Below, piece by piece: positions 27,273 through 36,136 of a stretch of DNA of 64,000 nt. Under the pieces are notes generated by a model, which searched no databases, was not told the origin of the DNA, and worked only from the letters and a program-made list of their open reading frames with translations. The stretch is from Ancylobacter novellus. Lineage in GTDB: Bacteria; Pseudomonadota; Alphaproteobacteria; Rhizobiales; Methylopilaceae. A program made the translations under genes and the position numbers. Each line of letters starts with the position of its first letter. Position 1 is the first letter of the stretch. The stretch covers positions 283,819 to 347,818 of the forward strand of contig QFPN01000006.1 in NCBI GenBank assembly GCA_003241695.1. Direction: 5' to 3'.

Positions 27273-28733
27273 ATGTTCGGAAAACGCGGATCGACGATCA
27301 CGCCGGCGGGCGCGGGCCTCGGACGGAGCGCGACGGCGAGCGGCGACTTCGGCGCTCCGCTGATCTCGGTCGCGCCGTCCGTCTCCGCGTCGGAGCCGCG
27401 CTCGGCGCCGCCCCCTCCGCCCGTCGACAGCCGCCGGAACGACGACTATTTCCAGACCAAGAGCCGGATCTTCGGCGCGCTGATCGAGGCGATCGACCTC
27501 GCGCAGCTCGCGCGCCTCGACGTCGAGAGCGCGCGCGAGGAAATCCGCGACATTGTCAACGAGATTATCGCGATCCGGAACGTCGTGATGTCGATCGCCG
27601 AGCAGGAAGAGCTGCTCGAGGACATCTGCAACGACGTGCTGGGCTATGGTCCGCTCGAGCCGCTGCTCGCGCGCGACGACATCGCCGACATCATGGTGAA
27701 CGGCGCCGAGCGGACCTACATTGAGGTCGCGGGCAAGGTGCAGAACACCCATGTGCGCTTCCGCGACAACGCCCAGCTCCTCAATATCTGCCAGCGCATC
27801 GTCAGCCAGGTGGGCCGGCGCGTCGACGAGTCGTCGCCGATCTGCGACGCGCGTCTGCCCGACGGCTCCCGCGTCAACGTCATCGCGCCGCCGCTCGCCC
27901 TCGACGGGCCGACGCTCACCATCCGCAAGTTCAAGAAGGACAAGCTCACCCTCGACCAGCTGGTGCGCTTCGGCTCGATCAGCCCCGAGGGCGCCGATAT
28001 CCTCAAGATCATCGGGCGCGTCCGCTGCAACGTGCTGATCTCGGGCGGCACGGGCTCGGGCAAGACCACGCTGCTCAACTGCCTGACGCGCTACATCGAC
28101 GAGGACGAGCGCATCATCACCTGCGAGGACGCCGCCGAGCTCCAGCTCCAGCAGCCCCACGTGGTGCGTCTCGAAACCCGGCCGCCGAACCTCGAGGGCG
28201 AGGGCATGGTCACCATGCGCGACCTCGTGAAGAACTGCCTCCGCATGCGTCCCGAGCGGATCATCGTGGGCGAGGTGCGCGGACCGGAATCGTTCGACCT
28301 GTTGCAGGCGATGAACACCGGCCATGACGGCTCGATGGGCACGCTCCACGCGAACTCGCCGCGCGAGGCGCTGTCGCGTCTCGAATCCATGATCACGATG
28401 GGCGGCTTCTCGCTGCCCTCCAAGACCATCCGCGAAATGATCTGCACCTCGGTCGACGTCGTGATCCAGGCGTCGCGCCTGCGCGACGGCTCGCGCCGCA
28501 TCACCCACGTCACCGAGGTGATGGGCATGGAAGGCGACGTGATCATCACGCAGGACATCCTGCTCTACGACATCCTCGGCGAGGACCAGAACAAGCGTCT
28601 GATCGGGCGTCACCGTTCGACCGGCATCGGACGTCCGCGGTTCTGGGAGCGGGCGCGCTATTTCGGCGAGGAGCAGCGGCTCGCCGCCGCGATCGACGCC
28701 ATGGACGTCGACGCGCCCTCGCGCGTCGCCTGA
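27273..28733 (+). CDS. cpaF: Tad pilus assembly ATPase CpaF/TadA
   Basis: 486 residues. This is the secretion ATPase that powers pilus polymerisation. The N-terminal 60 residues are low-complexity and Pro/Ser-rich. The GspE-like domain follows: DDIADIMVNGAERTYIE, then the Walker A GGTGSGKT at residues 258-265, an Asp box (TCEDAAELQLQQPHVVRLETR in two halves), Walker B with RPERIIVGEVRG, and the His-box TGHDGSMGTLHANSPR. It lies 25 bases after cpaE and 10 bases before tadB. Confidence 0.97.
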   Translation: MFGKRGSTITPAGAGLGRSATASGDFGAPLISVAPSVSASEPRSAPPPPPVDSRRNDDYFQTKSRIFGALIEAIDLAQLARLDVESAREEIRDIVNEIIAIRNVVMSIAEQEELLEDICNDVLGYGPLEPLLARDDIADIMVNGAERTYIEVAGKVQNTHVRFRDNAQLLNICQRIVSQVGRRVDESSPICDARLPDGSRVNVIAPPLALDGPTLTIRKFKKDKLTLDQLVRFGSISPEGADILKIIGRVRCNVLISGGTGSGKTTLLNCLTRYIDEDERIITCEDAAELQLQQPHVVRLETRPPNLEGEGMVTMRDLVKNCLRMRPERIIVGEVRGPESFDLLQAMNTGHDGSMGTLHANSPREALSRLESMITMGGFSLPSKTIREMICTSVDVVIQASRLRDGSRRITHVTEVMGMEGDVIITQDILLYDILGEDQNKRLIGRHRSTGIGRPRFWERARYFGEEQRLAAAIDAMDVDAPSRVA

Positions 28734-28743
28734 GGAGACCGCG

Positions 28744-29724
28744 ATGATCGATCTCGGCGGCAAGCTCCCGGTCGTGCTGTTGGCGACGGTCGCCGCCGGC
28801 GGCGCGGCCTATGCGTTGATCTACCCCTACCTGTCCGGCGCCGCGCGCGCCGAGCAGCGCCAGAAGATGGTCGGCATGGACCGGCGTCGGGCCGTGAGCG
28901 AGGCTGCGCAGGAGTCGCTGCGCCGCGGACAGGTGGCCGACAGCCTCAAGGCGCTCGACGAACGCCAGAAGCGCATCAACCGCCCGACGCTCGCCATGCG
29001 GATCGAACAGGCGGGCCTCGCCTGGAGCAACCAGAAATTCTTCATCGTCAGCGCGATCTTCGCCGCGGTCGTTGGCATTGGGGTCTTCGCAACCAGCGGC
29101 GACGCGCGCGTCGCGGGCCTTACGGCTTTCGTGGGCGGGCTCGGCGTCCCACGCTGGATGCTCGGATTCCTGAAGAGGCGCCGCATCGCGAAGTTTCTCG
29201 CGGGACTGCCGGACGGGGTCGAGATCATCCTGCGCGGTCTCAAGGCGGGCCTGCCGCTCGGCGACTGTCTCCGCGTCGTCGCCACCGAGACCCAGGAGCC
29301 CGTGAAGACCGAGTTCCGCAAGATCATCGAGGAGCAGGCCGTCGGCATTCCGCTCGCGGAGGCCGTCGGCAAGCTGTACGAGCGGATGCCGGTCTCGGAG
29401 GCCAACTTCTTCGGCATCGTGATCGCGATCCAGTCCAAGGCGGGCGGCAGCCTGTCGGACGCGCTTGGCAACCTTTCCAAGGTTCTGCGGGATCGTAAGA
29501 AGATCAAACAGAAGATCGCCGCGCTCTCCATGGAGGCCAAGGCCTCCGCCTCGATCATCGGTTCGCTGCCGATCATCACCATCGGCGTGATCTCGGTATC
29601 GAGCCCTGACTACATGAATCAGATGTTCACCACCGACACCGGTCGCTTCATGCTGGCGGGGTCCGTCGCCTGGATGCTGTGCGGCGTGCTGGTGATGAAG
29701 AAAATGATCAGCTTCGACTACTGA
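28744..29724 (+). CDS. tadB: Tad pilus inner-membrane platform protein TadB
   Basis: 326 residues. A GspF-type domain at about 165-300 (PDGVEIILRGLKAGLPLGDC, EQAVGIPLAEAV, later QSKAGGSLSDALGNLSKVLR) with membrane helices near the start (about 10-28), middle (about 98-130) and end (about 265-285 and 300-320). With TadC it forms the platform on which CpaF acts. It starts 10 bases after cpaF. Confidence 0.93.
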   Translation: MIDLGGKLPVVLLATVAAGGAAYALIYPYLSGAARAEQRQKMVGMDRRRAVSEAAQESLRRGQVADSLKALDERQKRINRPTLAMRIEQAGLAWSNQKFFIVSAIFAAVVGIGVFATSGDARVAGLTAFVGGLGVPRWMLGFLKRRRIAKFLAGLPDGVEIILRGLKAGLPLGDCLRVVATETQEPVKTEFRKIIEEQAVGIPLAEAVGKLYERMPVSEANFFGIVIAIQSKAGGSLSDALGNLSKVLRDRKKIKQKIAALSMEAKASASIIGSLPIITIGVISVSSPDYMNQMFTTDTGRFMLAGSVAWMLCGVLVMKKMISFDY

Positions 29725-29765
29725 ACCGGACAACCGGGCGGACGCTCCAGCCCAGGGACGAGACC

Positions 29766-30737
29766 TTGCTTCAGCAGATCATCACAGGCGTGAGCGACCC
29801 GCGGACGCTGACGGCCGCTTTGGCGGCCGTGGCGGCGATCGCCACGGTGCTGACTTTCGCGATGCCGCTGCTCGCCGGCGATCCGCTCGCCAAGCGGATG
29901 AAGGCGGTGGCGATCGAGCGGTCGCGCATCCGGGCCCGCGAGCGCGAGCGGCTGGCGAAGGGGAACAAGAGCCTGAAGCTCGAGCCGCGCGCCTACATGC
30001 AGAACGTCGTCTCGAAGTTCAACCTGATGAAGCACCTTGGCACCGAGGACGCCAAGGAGCGGCTCCAGATGGCCGGCTATCGCGGTCCGGGCGCGATGAC
30101 GACCTTCCTGTTCTTCCGCCTCGTCGCGCCTGTCGCCTTTCTCGTGGTGGCGACGTTCTATCTGTTCGTGGTCAAGGATTTCGGCCTGTCGCCGCTGATG
30201 CGCGTCGGCGCGATCGTCGGCATCGCCTATCTCGGCGTGAAGGCGCCCGAACTCTACCTGAAGAACCAGACGCAGAAGCGCCAGCAGTCGATCCGAAAGG
30301 CGTTTCCGGACGCGCTCGACCTGATGCTGATCTGCGTGGAATCCGGCATGTCGATCGAGATGGCGTTCCGCAAGGTCGCGGACGAGATCGGGTCCCAGTC
30401 GGTTCCGCTCGCCGAGGAGCTGACCCTCACCATGGCGGAGATGTCCTACCTGCAGGACCGCCGCCTCGCTTACGAGAACTTCGGCAAGCGCACCGATCTG
30501 GACTCGGTGAAGTCCGTCGCCACCGCCCTCATCCAGGCGGACAAATACGGCACCCCGGTCTCGACCGCGCTCCGTAACCTGAGCCAGGACAGCCGCGACA
30601 GCCGCATGGCGGACGCCGAGAAGAAGGCCGCGGGTCTGCCTCCCAAGCTCACCGTTCCGATGATCCTGTTCTTCCTGCCGGTGATCTTCATCGTGATCCT
30701 CGGCCCGGCCTATCTCAGCGTGATGGCGATCCGGTAG
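29766..30737 (+). CDS. tadC: Tad pilus inner-membrane platform protein TadC
   Basis: 323 residues if translation begins at the TTG at 29766 (LLQQIITG), which has AGGGA about 8 bases upstream. An earlier in-frame start inside tadB is open but reads unlike protein; a GTG at 29790 is a second choice. A GspF-type domain lies at about 155-290 (FPDALDLMLICVESGMSIEM, later ALIQADKYGTPVSTALRNL), with helices at the N-terminus, about 105-155 and at the C-terminus (ILFFLPVIFIVILGPAYL). This is the last pilus gene here: tadD and the pseudopilin genes tadE/F/G do not follow. Confidence 0.9.
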   Translation: MLQQIITGVSDPRTLTAALAAVAAIATVLTFAMPLLAGDPLAKRMKAVAIERSRIRARERERLAKGNKSLKLEPRAYMQNVVSKFNLMKHLGTEDAKERLQMAGYRGPGAMTTFLFFRLVAPVAFLVVATFYLFVVKDFGLSPLMRVGAIVGIAYLGVKAPELYLKNQTQKRQQSIRKAFPDALDLMLICVESGMSIEMAFRKVADEIGSQSVPLAEELTLTMAEMSYLQDRRLAYENFGKRTDLDSVKSVATALIQADKYGTPVSTALRNLSQDSRDSRMADAEKKAAGLPPKLTVPMILFFLPVIFIVILGPAYLSVMAIR

Positions 30738-30749
30738 GCGGTCGGCCCG

Positions 30750-31910
30750 TCACTCGCTCGCGGGCATCGTCTCGCCCGGCTCGATGTCGGGTTCCGCCGG
30801 GGCGGTCGGCTGGTGCGGAAAGCCCTCGATCGACCCGAGCGGCTTGGCGTCGCGTTTGATCTCGACCGGGCTCGTGGCGTAGGCGGTCATCAGCTCGGCG
30901 AGCGAGCGCAGCGCGTGCATGTGGATGCGCTCGTAGCCGTGGCTCGCGTCGACCCCGAAGGTCGCGAGCGCCGTGCGAACGTCCGCCCCCGCCTCGATGG
31001 CCGAGGCCGAATCCGAGCGGTAGTAGCGGAACACGTCGCGCTGGTGGCGGATGTCGTTCTCGCGCGCGAGCCGGATGAGCTCGTGGGTGAGATGATAGTC
31101 GAACGGTCCGGTCTGGTCGGCCATCGCGATCGTGACGCCGAACTCGTCGGAGTTCTGGCCCGGGGCCGTGGTGCCGTTGTCGATCGTGACCATGGCGGCG
31201 ACGTCGTGCGGCAGCACCGCCGCGGCGCCGACCCCGACTTCCTCCGCGATCGACAGCACGAACCATGTGTCGACCGGAGGCGTCTCGCCCGACTCGACGA
31301 TCGCCTTAAGCGTTGAGAGCAGGATGGCGACGCCGGCCTTGTCGTCGAGATGGCGCGAGACGATGAAGCCGTTGTCGAGGAACTCGGCCTGGGTGTCGAT
31401 CGCCACCACGTCGCCGACATGGAAGCCGAGGCGCTGCAGATCCGCGACGTCGCGCACCAGCGCGTCGACCCGCACCTCGACATGGGCCCAGCCGGTCGGC
31501 TGGGTGTCGACCTCGTCGGCGTAGGTGTGGCCCGAGGCCTTGAGCGGCAGGATCGAGCCGCGATAGGCGCCCTGCTCGGTGAAGATGGTGACGCGCGCGC
31601 CCTCCGCGAAGCGGGCGGACCAGTTGCCGATCGGGACGATTTCGAGCCGGCCGTTGGGCTTCAGCAGCTTCACCTGCGCGCCGAGCGTGTCGAGATGGGC
31701 GATGAGCGCGCGCGAGGGGTCCTTCACCCGGCCCTTCAGCTTGGCGCGGATGGCGCCGCGGCGGGTGACCTCGGGCTCGACGCCCAGCCGGATGAGTTCG
31801 TCGACGACCGCATGCGTGATGGTGTCGGTGAAGCCCGTCGGGCTCGGGATCCGGAGCAGTCCCTTGAGCTGCTCGGCGAGGTAGTCGATGTCGACGTCGA
31901 GACGCGGCAC
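30750..31910 (-). CDS. M42-family metallohydrolase of the NAGGN osmoprotectant locus
   Basis: 386 residues, starting with GTG (AGGTGA just upstream). Dinuclear M42-type peptidase core: HLDTLGA with His72/Asp74, RHLDDKAGVA with Asp189, the SIAEEVGVG glutamates at 223-224, and a late IHMHALRSL histidine. An insertion domain (about 85-170) is as in M42 proteins. Hydrolases of this subfamily occur with the asnO and ngg genes for N-acetylglutaminylglutamine amide in many bacteria; their role, perhaps turnover or processing of the dipeptide, is not established. Here the gene is on the same strand as ngg but 500 bases away, with a small opposing ORF between. It runs convergently into tadC. Confidence 0.88.
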   Translation of the reverse strand: MPRLDVDIDYLAEQLKGLLRIPSPTGFTDTITHAVVDELIRLGVEPEVTRRGAIRAKLKGRVKDPSRALIAHLDTLGAQVKLLKPNGRLEIVPIGNWSARFAEGARVTIFTEQGAYRGSILPLKASGHTYADEVDTQPTGWAHVEVRVDALVRDVADLQRLGFHVGDVVAIDTQAEFLDNGFIVSRHLDDKAGVAILLSTLKAIVESGETPPVDTWFVLSIAEEVGVGAAAVLPHDVAAMVTIDNGTTAPGQNSDEFGVTIAMADQTGPFDYHLTHELIRLARENDIRHQRDVFRYYRSDSASAIEAGADVRTALATFGVDASHGYERIHMHALRSLAELMTAYATSPVEIKRDAKPLGSIEGFPHQPTAPAEPDIEPGETMPASE

Positions 31911-32031
31911 GGATCACCTGTCTGGTCGGGGGCTGCGAACGCGGGGGGCCTCCTTACCACGGATGCCGCCGGGGTCACGCAAGGCCGGGAATGAATGGCG
32001 GGCAAACTTTGCTGCGCGTGCGAAGCATGAC

Positions 32032-32075
32032 TGGCATGCCAGCGAGGGCGTTCCGCAACCATCCGTGGCATGCCA
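32032..32075. promoter_or_regulatory. Two identical perfect palindromes, probable operator pair
   Basis: TGGCATGCCA occurs at 32032-32041 and again at 32066-32075, 34 bases apart centre to centre, in the divergent region between the M42 gene (start 31910, leftward) and the small ORF at 32135 (rightward). Two perfect copies of a 10-base palindrome at such spacing are unlikely by chance. The spacing is about 3.25 helical turns. A regulator cannot be named. Confidence 0.55.
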
Positions 32076-32134
32076 CATAGAGTTCACGAAACGACGCGGG
32101 CGCAGGAGCGCCCCGACAGAAAGGAGACCGATCC

Positions 32135-32278
32135 ATGACCGCCGCCGTTCTCAAGGCCGTCGCCGCCCCCTTCTCGACCGGTTTCTTCGCTCGCTTCTTC
32201 GCGGAGTTCGAAGCGTTCTTCGAAGAGCAGGGCCGTGCGCTTCATCGCGCCCACCGGGACTATCCGTTCGGCCTCTGA
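32135..32278 (+). CDS. Phe-rich 47-residue small protein in the NAGGN locus
   Basis: 47 residues from ATG 32135, preceded by AAAGGAG at 8-base spacing, the best ribosome binding site in the neighbourhood, and followed 26 bases later by a clean terminator. So it has a complete transcription unit. The middle is an amphipathic helix with nine phenylalanines (PFSTGFFARFFAEFEAFF), then a His/Arg-rich tail. It is too polar for a membrane span but could bind a membrane surface or a hydrophobic partner. It lies antisense to the flow of asnO-ngg-M42, between ngg and the M42 gene. I know no family for it. The first 16 residues resemble the ORF at 15940. Confidence 0.72.
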   Translation: MTAAVLKAVAAPFSTGFFARFFAEFEAFFEEQGRALHRAHRDYPFGL

Positions 32279-32304
32279 TTTAGACCGAATAAGACCACAA
32301 GACT

Positions 32305-32331
32305 TGAAGGCCGCCCCCAGGGCGGCCTTTT
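32305..32331 (+). terminator. Intrinsic terminator of the Phe-rich small gene
   Basis: Stem GGCCGCCC (32309-32316) / GGGCGGCC (32320-32327) with a CCA loop and TTTT directly after. It lies 26 bases after the small ORF stop and about 80 bases before the convergent end of ngg. Confidence 0.9.
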
Positions 32332-32412
32332 GCGTTTGCGAAGAAGGGCGCTTCGGGCAAAGGCGAGTCCGCAGGCTGGATCGGCGGCTACGCGCATGCG
32401 AATCCGCCGCGC

Positions 32413-34143
32413 TCAGGACAACCCCGTCCGCCTGACGGCCGCAGGCATCGACAGGGGGAACAGCAGGTCGATGAAGCGTTCGGCGGTCGGCTGCGGCTCG
32501 TGGTTGGCGAGGCCGGGGCGCTCGTTGCATTCGATGAACGCGTAATGCGGCTCGCGGGGCGACTTCACCATGAAGTCGATCCCGCAGACCGGAATGTCGA
32601 TCGCCCGCGCGCATTTCACCGCCGCCTCCACCAGCGTCCCGCAGACCTCGCCGGTGACGTCGTGAATGGTGCCGCCGGTGTGCAGGTTCGCGGTCTTCCG
32701 CACGGCCACGATCCTGTTTTCCGGGAGGACGTCGTCCAGTCCGTAGCCGGCTTTTGCGACGCAGCGCTCGGTCTGCCCGTCGATCGGGATCGAGCTTTCG
32801 CCGCCGGTCGCGGCCTCCCGGCGGCGCGACTGCTTCTCGATGAGCTCCCGGATCGTCGCGCGTCCGTCGCCGACGATCTGCGCCGGCCGCCGGATCGCCG
32901 CCGCCACCAGCTTGAAGTCGATGACGATCAGGCGCAGGTCCTCGCCCTCGACCATCTGCTCGACGACGACCCGGTCGCAGAACGCCTTCGCGTGCTTGAT
33001 CGCGGCTTCCGCGTCGTCGAGGCTGTCGAGCCCGACCGAAATGCCGCGGCCCTGTTCGCCGCGCGCCGGCTTCACGACGACCTGCCCGTGCTTCTCGATG
33101 AAGCTTTGCAGCGCCGCGGCGTCGCCCGCCTCGATCTGTTCCGGAACGACGACGCCCGCCTTCGACACGGCGCGGCGGGTCACCGCCTTGTCGTCGCAGA
33201 TCGACATCGCGACGCCGGTGGTGAGTTCGGAGAGCGACTCCCGGCACAGGATCGAGCGGCCGCCATGGGTCAGGCGGAAGAAGCCGCCCTCCGCGTCCGT
33301 GACCTCGACGCCGATGCCGCGGCGGCGCGCCTCGTCCACGATGATCTTGGCGTAGGGGTTGAGCCCCTCGACGCCCGGCTCGCCCACGAACAGGCGCTCG
33401 TTGATGGAGTTGCGGCGCTTGACCGAGAACGTGTAGCGCCGCTCGAAGCCGAGTTTCTCGTAGAGCCCGATCGCGAGGTCGTTGTCGTGCATCACGGAGA
33501 GATCCATGAACGCGGCGCCGCGCTCCCTGAAAAGCTCCGCGAGGCTGCGGACCAGCATCTCGCCCACGCCCGGATGACGCGACTGCGGGTCGACCGCGAG
33601 ACACCAGAGGGAGGACCCCTTCTCGGCGTCGCCGAAGGCCAGCACATGGTCGACGCCGGTGACGACGCCGACGATCTCGTGGGTGCGCACGTCCTGCGCC
33701 ACCAGATGCACCAGCGTGTCGTCGTCGCGGCGCCGCTCGTAGAAATCGGGCCGCGCCGAGACCATGTGGCGGGACGAATAGATCCGGCTGATCGCCTCGA
33801 TGTCCTGCGCGTCGGAGAGCCGGCGCACATGGACGGCGCGATGGTCGCGCTCGGACGGCCGGTAGGCGCCGAGGTCGAGCCGGAACATATGGCTCGGGTC
33901 GAGGAACAGCTCGAGCGGCGCCTGGGCGATCAGCACATGCGGATCGTTGACGTAGCAGGCGATGTCGCGCTGGTCGGGACCCTCCTCGCGCAGCGCCTCG
34001 GCGAGGACCTTCGGGTCGGAGAAGGTCTGGGCGAAGAGCAGGCGGCCCCAGCCGCAGTCGACGGTGCAATCCGTCCGGCCTGTGGCCGGCTGCGCGGCGG
34101 TCTCCGCTTCCGCAGTTTCGCTTTCGGCGACGGCTGCTGACAT
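32413..34143 (-). CDS. ngg: N-acetylglutaminylglutamine synthetase (GNAT + ATP-grasp fusion)
   Basis: 576 residues. An N-terminal GNAT acetyltransferase domain (about 100-260; block SRHPGVGEMLVRSLAELF binds acetyl-CoA) is fused to an ATP-grasp ligase domain (about 290-560), with VVVKPARGEQGRGISVG and, near the end, FIECNERPGLANHEPQPTAE. In Sinorhizobium the Ngg protein makes N-acetylglutaminylglutamine from glutamine, and AsnO amidates it to the osmolyte NAGGN. The gene follows asnO on the same strand after 53 bases. Expression is expected to respond to salt, but no specific promoter was identified. Confidence 0.92.
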   Translation of the reverse strand: MSAAVAESETAEAETAAQPATGRTDCTVDCGWGRLLFAQTFSDPKVLAEALREEGPDQRDIACYVNDPHVLIAQAPLELFLDPSHMFRLDLGAYRPSERDHRAVHVRRLSDAQDIEAISRIYSSRHMVSARPDFYERRRDDDTLVHLVAQDVRTHEIVGVVTGVDHVLAFGDAEKGSSLWCLAVDPQSRHPGVGEMLVRSLAELFRERGAAFMDLSVMHDNDLAIGLYEKLGFERRYTFSVKRRNSINERLFVGEPGVEGLNPYAKIIVDEARRRGIGVEVTDAEGGFFRLTHGGRSILCRESLSELTTGVAMSICDDKAVTRRAVSKAGVVVPEQIEAGDAAALQSFIEKHGQVVVKPARGEQGRGISVGLDSLDDAEAAIKHAKAFCDRVVVEQMVEGEDLRLIVIDFKLVAAAIRRPAQIVGDGRATIRELIEKQSRRREAATGGESSIPIDGQTERCVAKAGYGLDDVLPENRIVAVRKTANLHTGGTIHDVTGEVCGTLVEAAVKCARAIDIPVCGIDFMVKSPREPHYAFIECNERPGLANHEPQPTAERFIDLLFPLSMPAAVRRTGLS

Positions 34144-34196
34144 CGGTCGAGGCCTTTCTCAATTTCCAGTTCGATTTGCGTCGCGTTCCCGCGCGA

Positions 34197-35969
34197 TCAG
34201 ACGCCCTGCGTCTGCAGCCAAACCTCGAGCAACGCGCACTGCCAGAGCTCGGATCCGCGAAGCGGCGTGATGTGCGCCTTCGGGTCCTCGAACAGCGCGT
34301 CGAGATAAGCGGGGCGGAACAGCCCGCGCTCGCGGGCCTTCTGCGAGCCGAGGGCGTCGCGCACCATTTCGAGCGTCTTGCCCTCGAGATATTTGAGCCC
34401 GGGCACCGGGAAATAGCCCTTCGGCCGGTCGACGACCTCCTTCGGCACGATGCGTCGCGCAAGCTCCTTCAGCACGCCCTTGCCGCCGTCGGCGAGCTTG
34501 TGTTCGCCGGGAATGCGCGCCGCGAGCTCCACCAGCTCGTGGTCGAGGAACGGCACGCGCGCCTCGAGCGAATGCGCCATCGTCATGTTGTCGACGCGCT
34601 TCACCGGATCGTCGACCAGCATGACGGTGGAATCGAGGCGCAGCGCCTTGTCGACGGCGTCGTCGGCGCCGCCCATCGCGAAATGCTCCTCCACGAAGGC
34701 GCGGGCGTGGTCGGCGCCGGCATAGGCCTCGCTGACATGGCTGAGATAGGTCGCGTGGTCCCGGTCGAAGAACGCCTTGGCGTAGTCGGCGACCGGATCG
34801 TTCGAGGCCGCGACCTTCGGATACCAATGATAGCCGGCGAATATTTCGTCGGCGCCCTGGCCCGACTGCACGACGGTCACGTGCTTCCGGACCTCTTCCG
34901 ACAGCAGGTAGAACGCCACGCAGTCGTGGCTCACCATCGGCTCCGACATCGCCTTGATCGCGCCGGGCAGCGCGTCGAGCATGCGGGATTCTTCGATGGT
35001 GATCTTGTGGTGCGAGGTGCCGAACCTCTCCGCGATGATGTCCGAATATTTGAACTCGTCGCCGTCCTCGCCGCCGCGCGACTCGAAGCCGATCGAGAAC
35101 GTCTCGATGCTCCTGTGGCCGAGCTCGGCGAGCAGCGCGACCACGACGGACGAGTCGACGCCGCCGGACAGCAGCACGCCGACCGGCACGTCCGCCACCA
35201 TGCGGCGCTTCACGGCGGTGCGCAGGCTCTCATGGACCTCCTCGCGCCAGTCGTCGAATGTCTTCGCCACGTCGGCGGCCGTGCGCTCGTAGGAGACGCT
35301 CCAGTAGACCTCCTCCTTGGTGCGGCCGTCCGGCTCCCAGATCTTGAGCGTCGCAGGCGGCAGCTTGCGCACGCCCGCGAGGATGGTGCGGGGCGCCGGC
35401 ACCACGGAATGGAACGTCATATAGGCGTTGAGCGCCGCCGGATCGATCGAGGTGTCGACCCCTCCGGCCGCGAGCAGGGAGGGAAGCGACGACGAGAAGC
35501 GCAGCCGGCCGTGTCCCTCGGAGACATAGAGCGGCTTGATGCCGAGCCGGTCGCGGATGAGGATCACGCGGCCGGTGTCGCGCTCGTGGATCGCGATCGC
35601 GAACATGCCGAACAGCTTCTTCGGCAGCTCCGTTCCCCACTCCTTCCAGCCCTTGACGATCACCTCGGTGTCGCCCTCGGAGAAGAAGCGGTAGCCCTTC
35701 CGTTCGAGCTCGGCCCTCAGCTCCTTGTGATTGTAGATGCAGCCGTTGAACACGATGGTGAGCCCGAGTTCGGGATCGACCATCGGCTGCTCGGCCTTTT
35801 CGGACAGGTCGATGATCTTCAGCCGGCGATGGCCGAAGGCGACGCGTCCGCGCGAGACGACGCCGTCGCCGTCCGGCCCTCGGGGCACCATGCATCCCGA
35901 CATCGCCGCCACGGCCTCGACCGAGGCCGGCTGTCCGAGAAAAGTCGCTTCGCCGCAGATTCCGCACAT
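34197..35969 (-). CDS. asnO: N-acetylglutaminylglutamine amidotransferase (asparagine synthetase family)
   Basis: 590 residues. A class II glutaminase domain starts with the catalytic Cys2 (MCGICGEA) and includes RGPDGDGVV and FNGCIYNHKELR. The synthetase domain has the pyrophosphate loop SGGVDSS at residues 268-274 and a KGVLKELARRIVPKEVV block. AsnB-type family members of this branch amidate N-acetylglutaminylglutamine using glutamine. Neighbours ngg and the M42 hydrolase identify the branch; without them it would be called AsnB. It leads the operon. Confidence 0.92.
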   Translation of the reverse strand: MCGICGEATFLGQPASVEAVAAMSGCMVPRGPDGDGVVSRGRVAFGHRRLKIIDLSEKAEQPMVDPELGLTIVFNGCIYNHKELRAELERKGYRFFSEGDTEVIVKGWKEWGTELPKKLFGMFAIAIHERDTGRVILIRDRLGIKPLYVSEGHGRLRFSSSLPSLLAAGGVDTSIDPAALNAYMTFHSVVPAPRTILAGVRKLPPATLKIWEPDGRTKEEVYWSVSYERTAADVAKTFDDWREEVHESLRTAVKRRMVADVPVGVLLSGGVDSSVVVALLAELGHRSIETFSIGFESRGGEDGDEFKYSDIIAERFGTSHHKITIEESRMLDALPGAIKAMSEPMVSHDCVAFYLLSEEVRKHVTVVQSGQGADEIFAGYHWYPKVAASNDPVADYAKAFFDRDHATYLSHVSEAYAGADHARAFVEEHFAMGGADDAVDKALRLDSTVMLVDDPVKRVDNMTMAHSLEARVPFLDHELVELAARIPGEHKLADGGKGVLKELARRIVPKEVVDRPKGYFPVPGLKYLEGKTLEMVRDALGSQKARERGLFRPAYLDALFEDPKAHITPLRGSELWQCALLEVWLQTQGV

Positions 35970-36136
35970 GTTTCCGGGTCGTCCGATTTTTGGCTTGTGC
36001 GGTGCAACCTATGGCGTGCGGTCGAGAAATCGAGTCTCCGGCGGGCGAGGGGGGCGCTCAAAGAAGCGGCGGCGGCGTCCGGAAGGCCGGGCGTCGTCCC
36101 GGCCGGGCGAAGCGGAGGGCCGGAACGCCGGCCCCG

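Noticed and set aside
32281..32435. Plus-strand ORFs over the terminator at 32305
   Set aside because: They run through a clear hairpin-TTTT terminator and have no coding character.
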